Assembly: GCA_041392165.1 (NCBI GenBank)
Contig: JAWKMN010000005.1
Coordinates: 165,230 to 229,229 of the forward strand
Reading direction: 5' to 3'
DNA: 64,000 nt
Origin: Arenibacter sp041392165
GTDB lineage: Bacteria; Bacteroidota; Bacteroidia; Flavobacteriales; Flavobacteriaceae
Position 1 is the stretch's first letter, and every line of letters begins with the position of its first letter. The position numbers were made by a program, and so were the translations under genes. Below the pieces are notes generated by a model, which worked only from the letters and a program-made list of their open reading frames with translations, was not told where the DNA came from and made no database searches. Below, one piece after another: positions 17,852 to 27,037 of this stretch.

Positions 17852-18745
17852 TTATTTTCTTAGATTTGCCAATTCCCTAAAAAGTTCTTTTTCTTTGGCC
17901 GTTAAATTGGTTGGGGTAACCAGATTGTAGGTAATATACAAATCCCCGTAAGCCTCTGTTTTTTTGTATACGGGGAAGCCCTTGCCTTTTAATTTGATCC
18001 TGGTGCCGTTCTGTGTTTCCGGTTTAACCTTCAATTTAACCTGTCCGTCAAAGGTATTCACCATTATTTCACCGCCCAATAGGGCCGTATATAAATCCAG
18101 GTTTACCGTAGTGTATAGATTGTTGCCATCCCTTTTAAAGTTGGTATCGTTTATAATCCCAAAGGTGATATATAGGTCGCCTTTTGGCCCTCCTTGGTGC
18201 CCAGGTCCGCCATGACCGTTAATTTTTATGGTCTGCCCATTCTCAATTCCGGCAGGGACGGTAATCCTAATATTTTTACCGTTTACATTAAGGGTCTGCT
18301 TATGGGTGGTATAAACATCCCTAAGGTGCAATTTTAACTCTGCGTTCAGATCCTGTCCTCTAAACTGTGCTTTTCTTCTTTGGGAAAAGCCACTGGACCC
18401 TCCAAACATGGATTCGAAAAAATCCGAAAAATCATGTTCCCCATAACTTTGCGAATAACTTTGCCTTCCACCGCTATAGGCCGATTGTTGGGACGCTCTG
18501 GCTTTTTCAAACTCCTCCGCATGCTCCCAATCCTTTCCGTATTTATCGTATTTTTTACGTTTTTCCGGATCGCTCAGTACCTCATTGGCTTCATTGATTT
18601 CCTTAAACTTTCTTTCCGCCTCCTTGTTATTGGGGTTAACATCCGGATGATGTTTTCTTGCCAATTTTCGATAGGCTTTTTTAATTTCGTCTTGACTGGC
18701 ACTTTTGTCCAATTCCAGGATTTTGTAGTAGTCTATGAATTTCAC
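17852..18745 (-). CDS. cbpA: DnaJ-type cochaperone, CbpA-like
   Basis: A 297-residue Hsp40. The J-domain occupies residues 1-70 with the HPD triad at 33-35 (ARKHHPDVNPNN). A Gly/Ser/Tyr/Phe-rich linker follows (SAYSGGRQSYSQSYGEHDF), then two C-terminal substrate-binding beta-domains (ITVPAGIENGQTIKINGHGG; GTRIKLKGKGFPVYKKTEAYGDLYITY). No CxxCxGxG zinc finger is present, so it is a type II/CbpA class protein rather than DnaJ proper. It stimulates DnaK ATPase and is paired with CbpM downstream. Confidence 0.9.
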   Translation of the reverse strand: MKFIDYYKILELDKSASQDEIKKAYRKLARKHHPDVNPNNKEAERKFKEINEANEVLSDPEKRKKYDKYGKDWEHAEEFEKARASQQSAYSGGRQSYSQSYGEHDFSDFFESMFGGSSGFSQRRKAQFRGQDLNAELKLHLRDVYTTHKQTLNVNGKNIRITVPAGIENGQTIKINGHGGPGHQGGPKGDLYITFGIINDTNFKRDGNNLYTTVNLDLYTALLGGEIMVNTFDGQVKLKVKPETQNGTRIKLKGKGFPVYKKTEAYGDLYITYNLVTPTNLTAKEKELFRELANLRK

Positions 18746-18869
18746 CTAACAGTTATTAGTTTTCCTTATTCTTGTTGATTATTGAACCAAATGTAATATG
18801 TGTGGGTCGAAGGAATTTATGCAAATCATGTTCAAAATAATATTTATATCCTTTCCAAGTACCAAATGT

Positions 18870-19020
18870 AAACTACCTCTAGACATTGATAGGAACCTTA
18901 TTTTTACATTTCGATGCCCGCCTGAACGGATACTGGCAGGCCATCCTACCGGCACAGGCAGACAAGCGTTGGAACACCAGCCAGCGGCAGGCAAGTTGAA
19001 ATCTCGATCATCGAGTAAAA
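18870..19020 (+). repeat. Dispersed intergenic element, copy 1 (151 bp)
   Basis: Starts TAAACTACCTC and ends with the small palindrome CTCGATCATCGAG plus TAAAA, the same ends as copies 2-4. The middle has GAACCTTATTTTTA (shared with copy 4), a CCCGCCTGAACGGATACTGG insert (shared with copies 3 and 4), and the core ACAAGCGTTGGA. It lies between dnaJ and trxB. Confidence 0.8.
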
Positions 19021-19383
19021 TTATAAAAAATCAGGACATATTAAACTGATCAAAGTCATGAACTGTTTGTTTGCCCCTCACTAAATTTAATAAAAAATGG
19101 AGAGAAATAGACATTAGGCCTATGGGGAGTTTTAAAAACGATCGGACAAGCCGCGTTTTTTTGAAAAACCTTTGTTTAAGCCTGTAATAATTCAAATAGG
19201 TCATTATGTGTATGTCCCCTTTAAGGTTTAGTCTTTTCTTGCTATTCAAATGAGCGATTATAATGAATAAGGGTCCTTATTAATGGACTATTTACGTAAA
19301 AAGGAGGGCGTACCCATAGTTAATACAACTAGTTTTATAATAACTTTTTATAACTTTTGAGGTATGTTTTTTATTGAAAATCC
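19021..19383. other. Intergenic region upstream of trxB
   Basis: About 360 AT-rich bases. A 72-codon frame on the minus strand (19249-19031) has no recognised similarity and I do not call it a gene. No hairpin stands out. Confidence 0.35.
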
Positions 19384-19391
19384 TACATTTG
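19384..19391 (+). promoter_or_regulatory. -7 promoter box of trxB (TACATTTG)
   Basis: TACATTTG matches TAnnTTTG and lies 31 bases before the trxB ATG. A TTTG at 19356-19359 is the possible -33 element, though the 24-base spacing is longer than usual. Confidence 0.5.
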
Positions 19392-19422
19392 CTTTTTAAT
19401 AAGTATAATAGAAGTTTTTATT

Positions 19423-20391
19423 ATGGCAGATAAAGTGGAGCGTTTAAAAACGTTGATTATTGGTTCGGGACCGGCAGGATATACTGCAGCTATCTATGCT
19501 TCCAGGGCAGATCTTAAGCCGGTATTGTATACAGGAATGGAGCCTGGGGGACAATTGACCACTACAACGGAGGTGGATAATTTTCCAGGATATCCGGATG
19601 GGGTTGACGGTCCTACTATGATGGTACAATTACAGCAGCAGGCGGAAAGATTCGGTACCGAAGTCCGTATAGGTATGGCCACCGCTGTTGATTTTAGTGA
19701 TGAAGTAGGTGGAATACACAAGGTTACTATTGATGATAACAAGGTTATAGAGGCAGAGACCGTAATTATTTCCACAGGGGCAACGGCTAAGTATTTAGGT
19801 ATCCCTAGCGAGCAAAAGCTTCGTGGGGGCGGTGTATCGGCATGTGCCGTATGCGATGGCTTCTTTTACAAGGGACAGGAAGTGGCCATTGTAGGTGCAG
19901 GGGACACAGCTGCTGAGGAGGCTTCCTATTTGGCCAATATTTGTAAAAAAGTGACTATGTTGGTGCGAAGGGACGAAATGCGCGCCTCAAAGGCTATGCA
20001 GCATAGGGTGAACAGTCTGGATAATATTGAAATTCGTTATAATACGGAAGTGGATACCGTTTTGGGAGATCAGGTTGTGGAAGGTTTAAGAATGGTAAAC
20101 AATGTTACCGGAGAAAAAGAGGACATAGCCATTACCGGATTGTTCATTGCCATTGGGCATAAACCCAATACCGATATTTTTAAGGGACAACTGGAAATGG
20201 ATGAAACGGGATATATAATTACCAAGGGAAAAACTACCAAAACCAGTAAGCCTGGCGTTTTTGCGAGCGGGGACGTCCAGGACAAGGAGTATAGGCAGGC
20301 TATTACTGCAGCAGGTACCGGATGTATGGCGGCACTGGATGCGGAGAGATATTTGGCGACCATTGAAAGCCATCAAGAAGTTTCGTCATAG
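19423..20391 (+). CDS. trxB: Thioredoxin-disulfide reductase
   Basis: A 322-residue FAD/NADPH flavoprotein that reduces thioredoxin in the cytosol. The FAD-binding GSGPAGYTAAIYASRADLKP is at residues 14-33, the redox pair Cys141/Cys144 in SACAVCDGFFYKG, the NADPH-binding GAGDTAAEEASYL follows, and the C-terminal FAD motif is ASGDVQDKEYRQAITAAGTG. Length and order fit the low-molecular-weight bacterial type. A strong terminator follows. Confidence 0.97.
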   Translation: MADKVERLKTLIIGSGPAGYTAAIYASRADLKPVLYTGMEPGGQLTTTTEVDNFPGYPDGVDGPTMMVQLQQQAERFGTEVRIGMATAVDFSDEVGGIHKVTIDDNKVIEAETVIISTGATAKYLGIPSEQKLRGGGVSACAVCDGFFYKGQEVAIVGAGDTAAEEASYLANICKKVTMLVRRDEMRASKAMQHRVNSLDNIEIRYNTEVDTVLGDQVVEGLRMVNNVTGEKEDIAITGLFIAIGHKPNTDIFKGQLEMDETGYIITKGKTTKTSKPGVFASGDVQDKEYRQAITAAGTGCMAALDAERYLATIESHQEVSS

Positions 20392-20414
20392 ACGCGGTAT
20401 TGGCCTAAAATCTG

Positions 20415-20462
20415 AAACGATCCGTATCCTGAACCTAAGTTCTGGATACGGATCGTTTTTTG
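20415..20462 (+). terminator. Rho-independent terminator of trxB
   Basis: A perfect 15-bp stem AAACGATCCGTATCC / GGATACGGATCGTTT with a 14-base loop and T-run. It sits between two convergent genes and could also act in the other direction. Confidence 0.9.
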
Positions 20463-20470
20463 GTCATAGT

Positions 20471-20917
20471 TCAGTTTAACCGTTTGTAATTTTCAGAATT
20501 TATTCGGTTGCCATCCGCATCAATAAAGATTTGGCTATATCTGTCCCCCTCCAATTGGAGTTCCATATGCCATTCCATGTTTTCATTGGCCACTTTTTTC
20601 ATGGATGCGGACATATATTCCAATTTTTCGGTCAAGGTACTGTCCGTAGCCTTATAAGAGCCGTAACCAAACCATTCAATGGAGTCTGTGGGCACATATC
20701 TGGTCCACATTACCTTTCCATTATAATACATTTTAATTTGACGGTAGCCATCTGATGGAGGTATGGTCTTTACGACTTCGTTACCATCATAATTATTAAA
20801 ACTCTCCAATTCCCAAGTACCTTCCAAGGTTTTGGGAGTTTGAGGTATTGAAGATGCAATTTCGGTTGCAGAAACCAAACATAACATCAAGAAAACTATT
20901 CCAAGTATTTTTTTCAT
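20471..20917 (-). CDS. Secreted lipocalin-like hypothetical protein
   Basis: A 148-residue protein with a signal peptide (MKKILGIVFLMLCLVSATEIASS). The mature part starts TLEGTWELESFNNYDG and continues as repeating beta strands (YRQIKMYYNGKVMWTRYV; EKLEYMSASM; EWHMELQLEGDRYSQIFID), the pattern of lipocalin-like or DUF4488-type proteins. Single gene, convergent with trxB. No ligand can be inferred. Confidence 0.7.
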   Translation of the reverse strand: MKKILGIVFLMLCLVSATEIASSIPQTPKTLEGTWELESFNNYDGNEVVKTIPPSDGYRQIKMYYNGKVMWTRYVPTDSIEWFGYGSYKATDSTLTEKLEYMSASMKKVANENMEWHMELQLEGDRYSQIFIDADGNRINSENYKRLN

Positions 20918-21053
20918 GATGATTTTATTTAAGGGATTAGATACTAATAAGTTACGATTTTTTTAGAATATTAACATATGAAACGGGGAATATGTTAAAA
21001 AAATCGTTTCAAAAAGAAGGATTGGAAGGGTAGTACAGCTAGGAATATTGGTA

Positions 21054-22112
21054 TCAATAGGAATTTATAACATCACATAATAAAAGGACATCCTCTTTTT
21101 TATGCTGGGCACTTATTACAATTCGGCTCATAAGTTGGGAATCCTCATTGGGATAACGAAAGCTGGTCACCAAAATATTTTCCTTTATTAGATAATGTAC
21201 TAGATTTTCATCTGCAAAACTGAAGGTTGGATGATCCTCCATATATTTAAATCTATTCAAAGCTTTAGTATTGGACTTGAACAAGTCCATATTCTGGATG
21301 AGAACGGTCCTTTTATCATGGAACAGCCATTTGCCGTCCATAATACTGGCCACAGCTGCGGGAGACGCCGGACTTGCCCCGCCAAAAAAGGGAGTGTCCA
21401 TGAATTGCCCAATTCTTTGTTCAGTTCCAAAAATGGACCCCGCCTGAACCCCGAACCCTTTTCCCAAAGAACAACAAACAATAAGTTCTTTAGGGTTTAA
21501 TTTCTGTAGCCTACTAAAAACGCCACCGCCATTCTTGCCCACAATTCCTATACCATGTGAATCGTCCACCACTAGGATAATATTTTCCAAAGGCAACATT
21601 TTTAACCCTTCAAAATCGGGATAATTGGTTCCGGAAAAATCGATGGCATCCAAAAATAGCACCGGAGTTATTTTTTGATCGGTTTCCAAATGGGTCCTAA
21701 GGGCTATATTCAAGGCCGTGAATGTAATGTAAGGTTTTAGTTTTGTTGATGGAGTAGGGGTGTAGAGTGCAGAATGGGTATTGGGGGCATAGAATAGTCG
21801 ATGTTCCTTGGTATCCATAGTTTGCCTTACCAACTGTCCCGCCAAATACCCGGAAGACAAAGTGGTGCAGGATTCGCTCCCTACCAATTGGGAGAGGTAT
21901 TGTTCTGCCTTTTCAAAAACGGAAATACGTACGTTGGATTTTCTGGAGGCACCATAACCTGTACCATATTTCCGGATATTGGAAATGAAGATTTCCTGAA
22001 AAACTTCGTCGGTCTGAAGCCCCAGATAGGAGGTTCCCCCAAAATACAATAGCTTTTTGTGGCCAGACCCCAATTCCCTTCCTGGGAACCCATCGGTATA
22101 AATAGTCATCAC
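21054..22112 (-). CDS. PLP-dependent alpha-oxoamine synthase-like aminotransferase (class I/II, KBL/BioF type)
   Basis: A 352-residue fold-type I PLP enzyme. The start resembles alpha-oxoamine synthases (LLYFGGTSYLGLQTD; YGTGYGASRKSNV). The Asp-Ser-His binding the cofactor ring appears in VDDSHGIGIVGKNGGG, and the Schiff-base lysine is in CCSLGKGFGVQAG. The neighbouring family makes AONS, aminoketobutyrate or sphingoid bases, but this product is shorter (BioF is about 385) and the reaction is uncertain. Its ATG overlaps the stop of the dipeptide epimerase by 4 bases (ATGA), so the two are cotranscribed and perhaps act in one peptide- or amino-acid-recycling route. Confidence 0.82.
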   Translation of the reverse strand: MMTIYTDGFPGRELGSGHKKLLYFGGTSYLGLQTDEVFQEIFISNIRKYGTGYGASRKSNVRISVFEKAEQYLSQLVGSESCTTLSSGYLAGQLVRQTMDTKEHRLFYAPNTHSALYTPTPSTKLKPYITFTALNIALRTHLETDQKITPVLFLDAIDFSGTNYPDFEGLKMLPLENIILVVDDSHGIGIVGKNGGGVFSRLQKLNPKELIVCCSLGKGFGVQAGSIFGTEQRIGQFMDTPFFGGASPASPAAVASIMDGKWLFHDKRTVLIQNMDLFKSNTKALNRFKYMEDHPTFSFADENLVHYLIKENILVTSFRYPNEDSQLMSRIVISAQHKKEDVLLLCDVINSY

Positions 22113-23119
22113 CGTAAACGTATTCCGCTTCCTCCAGTGGTAGGAAAGATTACTTTGCCCATTTTCTGTATGATTACCCCATCTGCAATATCTTCCCTTA
22201 ACAGCATGGCACCATCCATATCCACATAATCCAATTGCGGTATGAGTTGGGCAATGGCAGAAATACCAACAGTGGATTCGGTCATACAGCCTACCATTAC
22301 CTGCAGATTCAATTCCCTGGCCCTTTTTATCATTCGCCTTGCCGGGCTAAGGCCACCACACTTTGTCAATTTTATGTTGATCCCGCTAAAATGAAGCGCG
22401 CATTTCTCTACATCCGATTCCACTATACAGCTTTCATCGGCTATTACGGGCAGCACACTTTTGTGCATAACCGCTTCCATTCCGGTCCAATCATCCGCTT
22501 TTAGCGGTTGTTCCAAAAACTCAACGCCCAAATCTTTCAATAGTAGGGCGTTGGCAATGGTTTCCTCGGCTGTCCATGCGCAATTGGCATCTACTCTGAA
22601 TATGGCATCGGTATGTTTGCGGAGTTCCTTTACTATTTCCACATCCTTATCTGTACCCAATTTAATTTTATATATGGGCCATGGCACTTCTTTCATCTTG
22701 GCCACCATTTTTTCAATGGAATCCAATCCAATGGTATAATTGGTTATGGGATAAGTGGCGTTGTCCGTACCCCAAATTTCATATAATGGTTTGTCCAATA
22801 TTTTTCCGTAAAGATCATTGGCGGCAAGATCCAGGGCACAGATAGCAAAATTGCTCAATTTTTTGGACACCAAGAATGCATGAAAGGCTTCCGGATCCCT
22901 AAAATTGAACCCCTCGATTTCCTCCCTGAGATTTTCGATCTCCTCCTGCATGGTTTCAAAGGTTATTTTATAGTAGGGGTTGGATGTTGCCTCGCCATAG
23001 CCCGTTTTACCATCCAGTTCCAGGGCAACGATCATAGAATCTTGAAAATCGTGGGATTCCCTGGAAATACTGAAAGTATGCTTTAAGGGGAGTATGTATT
23101 TTTTGATCTTTACTTTCAT
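22109..23119 (-). CDS. Dipeptide epimerase (L-Ala-D/L-Glu type), enolase superfamily
   Basis: A 336-residue muconate-lactonizing subgroup enzyme that epimerises dipeptides, typically L-Ala-D-Glu from murein recycling. All superfamily residues are visible: the KxK base Lys151/Lys153 (IYKIKLG), metal ligands Asp177 (FRVDANCAW), Glu203 (EFLEQPL) and Asp228 (IADES), and the opposite base Lys253 (KLTKCGG). The C-terminal YVDMDGAMLL is the specificity-loop type seen in dipeptide epimerases. First gene of a two-gene unit with the PLP enzyme. Confidence 0.88.
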   Translation of the reverse strand: MKVKIKKYILPLKHTFSISRESHDFQDSMIVALELDGKTGYGEATSNPYYKITFETMQEEIENLREEIEGFNFRDPEAFHAFLVSKKLSNFAICALDLAANDLYGKILDKPLYEIWGTDNATYPITNYTIGLDSIEKMVAKMKEVPWPIYKIKLGTDKDVEIVKELRKHTDAIFRVDANCAWTAEETIANALLLKDLGVEFLEQPLKADDWTGMEAVMHKSVLPVIADESCIVESDVEKCALHFSGINIKLTKCGGLSPARRMIKRARELNLQVMVGCMTESTVGISAIAQLIPQLDYVDMDGAMLLREDIADGVIIQKMGKVIFPTTGGSGIRLR

Positions 23120-23169
23120 AATAGGTCAGGAATTATGGAGCGAATATAAAGAAAGATGGTGTATTGGAA

Positions 23170-23199
23170 AATGAAAACCCACTGAAATCTCAGTGGGCC
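23170..23199 (-). terminator. Terminator of the DUF4870-PadR-PspC-GIN cluster
   Basis: Perfect 8-bp stem CCCACTGA / TCAGTGGG with a 4-base loop. Read on the minus strand it is followed by TTTTCATTTT. It lies between the GIN-domain gene stop and the next minus-strand gene. Confidence 0.65.
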
Positions 23200-23247
23200 T
23201 TGAAAAATTTTGTATAGTGGGATCTTTGTTGATATAAGGTTTACCAT

Positions 23248-23973
23248 TTATAGGGCACTGACACTTCCAGAGCTCGATTTTTTATGTTCTACTTTGGCAT
23301 TTCCGGTATAACGGATGTCTCCCCCGCTACTGGCCTTTGCCACTAAAGTTTCGGATACGTTTACTGTAATCAAGGCCCCACTACTGGCACTGGCATTACA
23401 TTTGCCTGTGCTTAAATTTTCTGCCTTTATTCTTGAGCCGCTACTGGCGTTACCATTGAATGTTTCTGCCTCTCCGCTTACTTTAATATAGGCCCCACTA
23501 CTGGATTCCGCTATTACATTATTGGCCTTAAGCTCCCCAATTTGTAGATTGGAACCACTGCTGGAGTTCAATTCCATGTTTTCGACCGCTATGGGGCTTA
23601 TGGTAGAAAGTGCGGCACCACTGGAAGTTTCCATGGCCGTGATGACGGGGAGGGTAACATGGACATTTTTGGTGGCCCTGCCAATATTTTCAATGGCATG
23701 GATCCGTAGGGTTCCATTTTTGATTTCTGTCCCTATCAGGTCCGAAATGTTTTCGTCTGCCTCTACCACAATTTCCAAATCATGGCCTTGTGTAACATAA
23801 ACGCTAAGGCCTTCGGAGGCTGATATGGATGTAAAATCGGAACCAATAGATCTATTGTCCTCCTCAATAATTCCATTTCCTTTTTTGCCATTTCCAATAT
23901 TGATATCAAAGGCACAGGAAGAAAATAGGATTGTTAAAATTAGAATGATGGTAATTCTTGCTAGTGTTGTCAT
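23248..23973 (-). CDS. Head GIN domain (DUF2807) lipoprotein
   Basis: From ATG 23973 a 241-residue lipoprotein (MTTLARITIILILTILFSSC, lipobox FSSC); ATG 24015 would add 14 poorly fitting residues. The mature protein is a parallel beta-helix-like DUF2807 domain with regular Ser-Ser-Gly turns (ETSSGAALS, NSSSGSNLQ, ESSSGAYIK, NASSGSRIK, SASSGALIT, KASSGGDIR, KSSSGSVSA), about one per 20 residues. Such proteins are surface or periplasmic and of unknown function. Last gene of the cluster with PspC and PadR, which suggests an envelope role. Confidence 0.85.
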   Translation of the reverse strand: MTTLARITIILILTILFSSCAFDINIGNGKKGNGIIEEDNRSIGSDFTSISASEGLSVYVTQGHDLEIVVEADENISDLIGTEIKNGTLRIHAIENIGRATKNVHVTLPVITAMETSSGAALSTISPIAVENMELNSSSGSNLQIGELKANNVIAESSSGAYIKVSGEAETFNGNASSGSRIKAENLSTGKCNASASSGALITVNVSETLVAKASSGGDIRYTGNAKVEHKKSSSGSVSAL

Positions 23974-24105
23974 GATCGTTGTTTTAGGATCTTGTAATGA
24001 ACTTTTGGGGGGCAAGCTTATTTCAAGGATGGATTAATGTTGCTGTCCGTGGTTTGATTAAAATTATTGTTTCGTTTTTTTCGGTCACATTTTAAATTAC
24101 CGAGT

Positions 24106-25857
24106 TTATCCCACGGTATCTTTTTTTAATTTGGTTTTTGTGGCTTCATTGGACTTTATCTGCATCCCCTTTTCATCAATTTTAAGTTTAAAATTGTTTC
24201 CATCACCTTTGATATCGATATCTACTCCATTTTCGTCAATAATGATCTTGCCATTTTCATCTTCATGGAACTCTTCTATTTCAGGGCAATTTTTACATTT
24301 CAATTCGCCATTGTTATTCATCGTCCATACATACTTCACTAAATCGCAACCATCCATATACTGATCATTGTTGGCCCTGATTATCCAACAACTTTCCGGC
24401 GATTTTCCAAATTCTACTTCGGTTCCCATTGGGAGGTATAGATATACCCTTACATCTTGATCCCTAAATTTATTCTCCTTGGCAGTTGATAAAAAATCGT
24501 CCAGTAGAACGGTATTGCCTTGAACGGTATAATTGTAGTTGATCTTGCCAGCGGTTTCTGTGGCATTTTTAAAGGAACTTCCATCGGCATTTTTCCTTAC
24601 TTCAATACGCGCTATGGAATCGTGAGACATTTTTAGGTACAGACGGAAATCCCGTGAAATGAGAATTTCTTCCCCATTTTCGGTGTAATCCAAAACAATC
24701 CCATTAATGCGCATATTGTTTTCCTGCTTGTCCCTATCGGCCGATCTTAAGTTTATTTTAACAGGTTCCGAAGGTTGGGCAAAATGCAGTTCCTTTTCAA
24801 TGGCCACATTACCGGAGTAGGCGTGGGCGGCGGCCTGGTGTATACCAAAAACGGTCAATAATATTATAGAGATCAACCACAGGCCCAAAAGGGTGAATTT
24901 TGCAATATTGCCGATCGATTTTAAATTGTTCACCAAGATCTTTAGGCCCAAGTACATTAGGAAGAACAAGGGAATTCCCATTGCAAAAAAGGCAAGTAAG
25001 GAAACTACCCATACCGGTGTATTGGTGGAGTTGACAAGATTATAAAAATCGATTCCCGGCAGGTGTATTATATCCAGTATACCTACCGTAAAAAGGCCCA
25101 CGAAGAGGGCTACAATTCCGGCAGCCCCAATAATGATCAGGATGATCCCAATGAACTTGCCAATGATCTTAAAGAAAAACATAATAAGATCCGCTATGGC
25201 ATTAAAAAAGCTCCTGCTGCTATCTTTTACCTTGTTTCCCACTTTTTCATAGTCCACGCTCTTTACTTTTTCGGCCACGTCTTCAAAGCCTTCCTTTACT
25301 TTTTTTTCAATATTGCTTATGTTTACGGCTTCCCCCCGCATATCCAATTTTTGGGCCGTGGTAGTGGCTTCAGGGGTTAAAATCCACAATAGGGCGTATA
25401 TGAAGATGAAGCCTCCCCAGCTAAATATGGTAAGCAATATCCATAATAGGCGTACCCACAGGGCATCTATACCAAAGTAGTGGCCCAGCCCCGCTGAGAC
25501 TCCTCCTATATATTTGTTGTCCATGTCCCTATACAATTTTCGTACCCTGGATACTTTTCTGGTATTTGTGGGCTGGTCCTCAAATATATCCTCATCTACC
25601 ATGTAATCCTCTGGTTGCCCCATGATCCCAATAACTTGGTCTACCTCTTTCTCGGTAATTACCTGTCTTTCGTTTTCCATTTTTTCATGGAAGAGCTCGG
25701 CAATTCTGGCCTCTATATCCGCAATGATTTCTTCGCTACCATTGGTATTGGCAAAGGAACGCTTTATAGCTTCCAAATAGCGTTGTAATTTGGCATAGGC
25801 TACTTCATCTATGTGAAAGAATAGATTGGCCAGGTTTATATTTATTGTCTTGTTCAT
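24106..25857 (-). CDS. PspC domain-containing membrane protein
   Basis: A 583-residue protein. Residues 1-95 are a cytosolic region seen in Bacteroidetes PspC proteins (EEIIADIEARIAELFHEKM; VIGIMGQPEDYM). The PspC domain follows at about 105-165 (KLYRDMDNKYIGGVSAGLGHYF then a transmembrane helix). Several further hydrophobic segments lie at about 225-355, and the soluble C-terminal half resembles the stress-sensing or GIN-like region. PspC family proteins respond to envelope stress. Start is 3 bases after the padR stop, so the two are coupled. Confidence 0.87.
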   Translation of the reverse strand: MNKTININLANLFFHIDEVAYAKLQRYLEAIKRSFANTNGSEEIIADIEARIAELFHEKMENERQVITEKEVDQVIGIMGQPEDYMVDEDIFEDQPTNTRKVSRVRKLYRDMDNKYIGGVSAGLGHYFGIDALWVRLLWILLTIFSWGGFIFIYALLWILTPEATTTAQKLDMRGEAVNISNIEKKVKEGFEDVAEKVKSVDYEKVGNKVKDSSRSFFNAIADLIMFFFKIIGKFIGIILIIIGAAGIVALFVGLFTVGILDIIHLPGIDFYNLVNSTNTPVWVVSLLAFFAMGIPLFFLMYLGLKILVNNLKSIGNIAKFTLLGLWLISIILLTVFGIHQAAAHAYSGNVAIEKELHFAQPSEPVKINLRSADRDKQENNMRINGIVLDYTENGEEILISRDFRLYLKMSHDSIARIEVRKNADGSSFKNATETAGKINYNYTVQGNTVLLDDFLSTAKENKFRDQDVRVYLYLPMGTEVEFGKSPESCWIIRANNDQYMDGCDLVKYVWTMNNNGELKCKNCPEIEEFHEDENGKIIIDENGVDIDIKGDGNNFKLKIDEKGMQIKSNEATKTKLKKDTVG

Positions 25858-25860
25858 TTT

Positions 25861-26196
25861 TTAGCTGTTTTTTGTTTTGGTAACAAGGTTTGTGGCATTT
25901 CTTAGTTCATCCCAGGTGGTATCCAATTCCTTCAGAAATAGTTTTCCCGTTTCTGTTAACGTATAATACTTTCTTGGGGGGCCTGAAGAGGATTCTTCCC
26001 AACGGTAGTTCAGCAATCCTGCATTTTTTAGTCTTGTGAGCAACGGATAGATAGTACCCTCTACCACTAGCATTTTAGCATCCTTTAAGGTGTCCAGAAT
26101 TTCGGAGGTATACTTGTCCTCACCATTTAGAACGGAAAGTATGCAATACTCCAGGATTCCCTTACGCATTTGTGCTTTTGTGTTTTCAATATTCAT
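25861..26196 (-). CDS. PadR family transcriptional regulator
   Basis: A 111-residue winged-helix repressor: MRKGILEYCILSVLNGEDKYTSEILDTL, then VVEGTIYPLLTRLKNAGLLNYRWEESSSGPPRKYY, the canonical PadR core without the long C-terminal domain. It is followed at once by pspC, and such pairs are usually autoregulated with the PadR protein as local repressor. Confidence 0.93.
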   Translation of the reverse strand: MNIENTKAQMRKGILEYCILSVLNGEDKYTSEILDTLKDAKMLVVEGTIYPLLTRLKNAGLLNYRWEESSSGPPRKYYTLTETGKLFLKELDTTWDELRNATNLVTKTKNS

Positions 26197-26324
26197 AATT
26201 ACATGATTATAATAATTTTACTGTTCGTTTTTTTGATGATCGCATTGCAGCATTTTAAATTTGATTTAATTGATTGATGAATAAACTCTGGAATTAGTGT
26301 GATGAGGACTAATTAAGTGATGTG

Positions 26325-26807
26325 TTATTTAATGAATGGGATACTTATGGGATATTTAAAATCCAGGCCTTCATTGGTACGTATGGTGGCCAGGATGGTG
26401 TAAACTATATTTACCAAGAATAGTCCCAATTGTGCAAATCCCGCTATCCCCAATGGCCAAAGCCATTTTCCCAGTTGGAAGGGTTGAAAGTCGAAATCGA
26501 AATTTAACCCGTTGAATTCGTTAAAATGACTAAAATTAAAATCTCCCAAATGAAATATTTCCGGTATTATTCCTATAAAAAAAGGAATGGTAAAAATGCC
26601 TATGATGATCGAGTACAAAAGGAGACTGATTTGAAAATTCAAGGCCTGTTTGCCATTTTGATCTACGAAGCCGTGATCTTTTTTGTTTGCGGTCCATAGT
26701 ATTAGTGGAAGCAGGAAATTCCCAAAGGTTATCAAATACTTGGAAAAGGTAGCCGCATGTATGATTGCCGCCAAATTTTTTTCGTGTTTGCTAAGTGTTT
26801 CGGTCAT
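26325..26807 (-). CDS. DUF4870 membrane protein
   Basis: A 160-residue protein with the DUF4870 pattern: TFGNFLLPLILWTANKKDHGFVDQNGKQALNFQ, followed by hydrophobic helices around 50-75 and 115-140. The central insert is Phe/Asp/Asn-rich (FNEFNGLNFDFDFQPF). It is first in the PadR-PspC-GIN cluster. Function unknown; co-occurrence suggests membrane stress or envelope homeostasis. Confidence 0.82.
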   Translation of the reverse strand: MTETLSKHEKNLAAIIHAATFSKYLITFGNFLLPLILWTANKKDHGFVDQNGKQALNFQISLLLYSIIIGIFTIPFFIGIIPEIFHLGDFNFSHFNEFNGLNFDFDFQPFQLGKWLWPLGIAGFAQLGLFLVNIVYTILATIRTNEGLDFKYPISIPFIK

Positions 26808-27009
26808 TACTGTGTAATTAGTGTTTCCAGTGAGGGTTATTTCTATTTTTCTATAGGTTGGATAAATCTAAAAGAGCCCCGTTTTATGGGCCGATCTTAT
26901 TAAGCCTAATAACTTTCTATGCAAATATATATCTAAAAGAAGGTACTATGCAAAACAAAGTACTAAAAATTAACAAAGTATTAACAATTAAAGATTGATA
27001 CATTTTATA

Positions 27010-27017
27010 TACATTTG
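27010..27017 (+). promoter_or_regulatory. -7 promoter box (TACATTTG) before the DUF4442 gene
   Basis: TACATTTG fits TAnnTTTG and is 21 bases before the ATG. A -33 element at normal spacing is not clear. Confidence 0.45.
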
Positions 27018-27037
27018 ATAAAAATCAGATAACAATT

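Noticed and set aside
19031..19249. 72-codon minus-strand frame upstream of trxB
   Set aside because: No recognised family, no start signal or terminator; too weak to call a gene.
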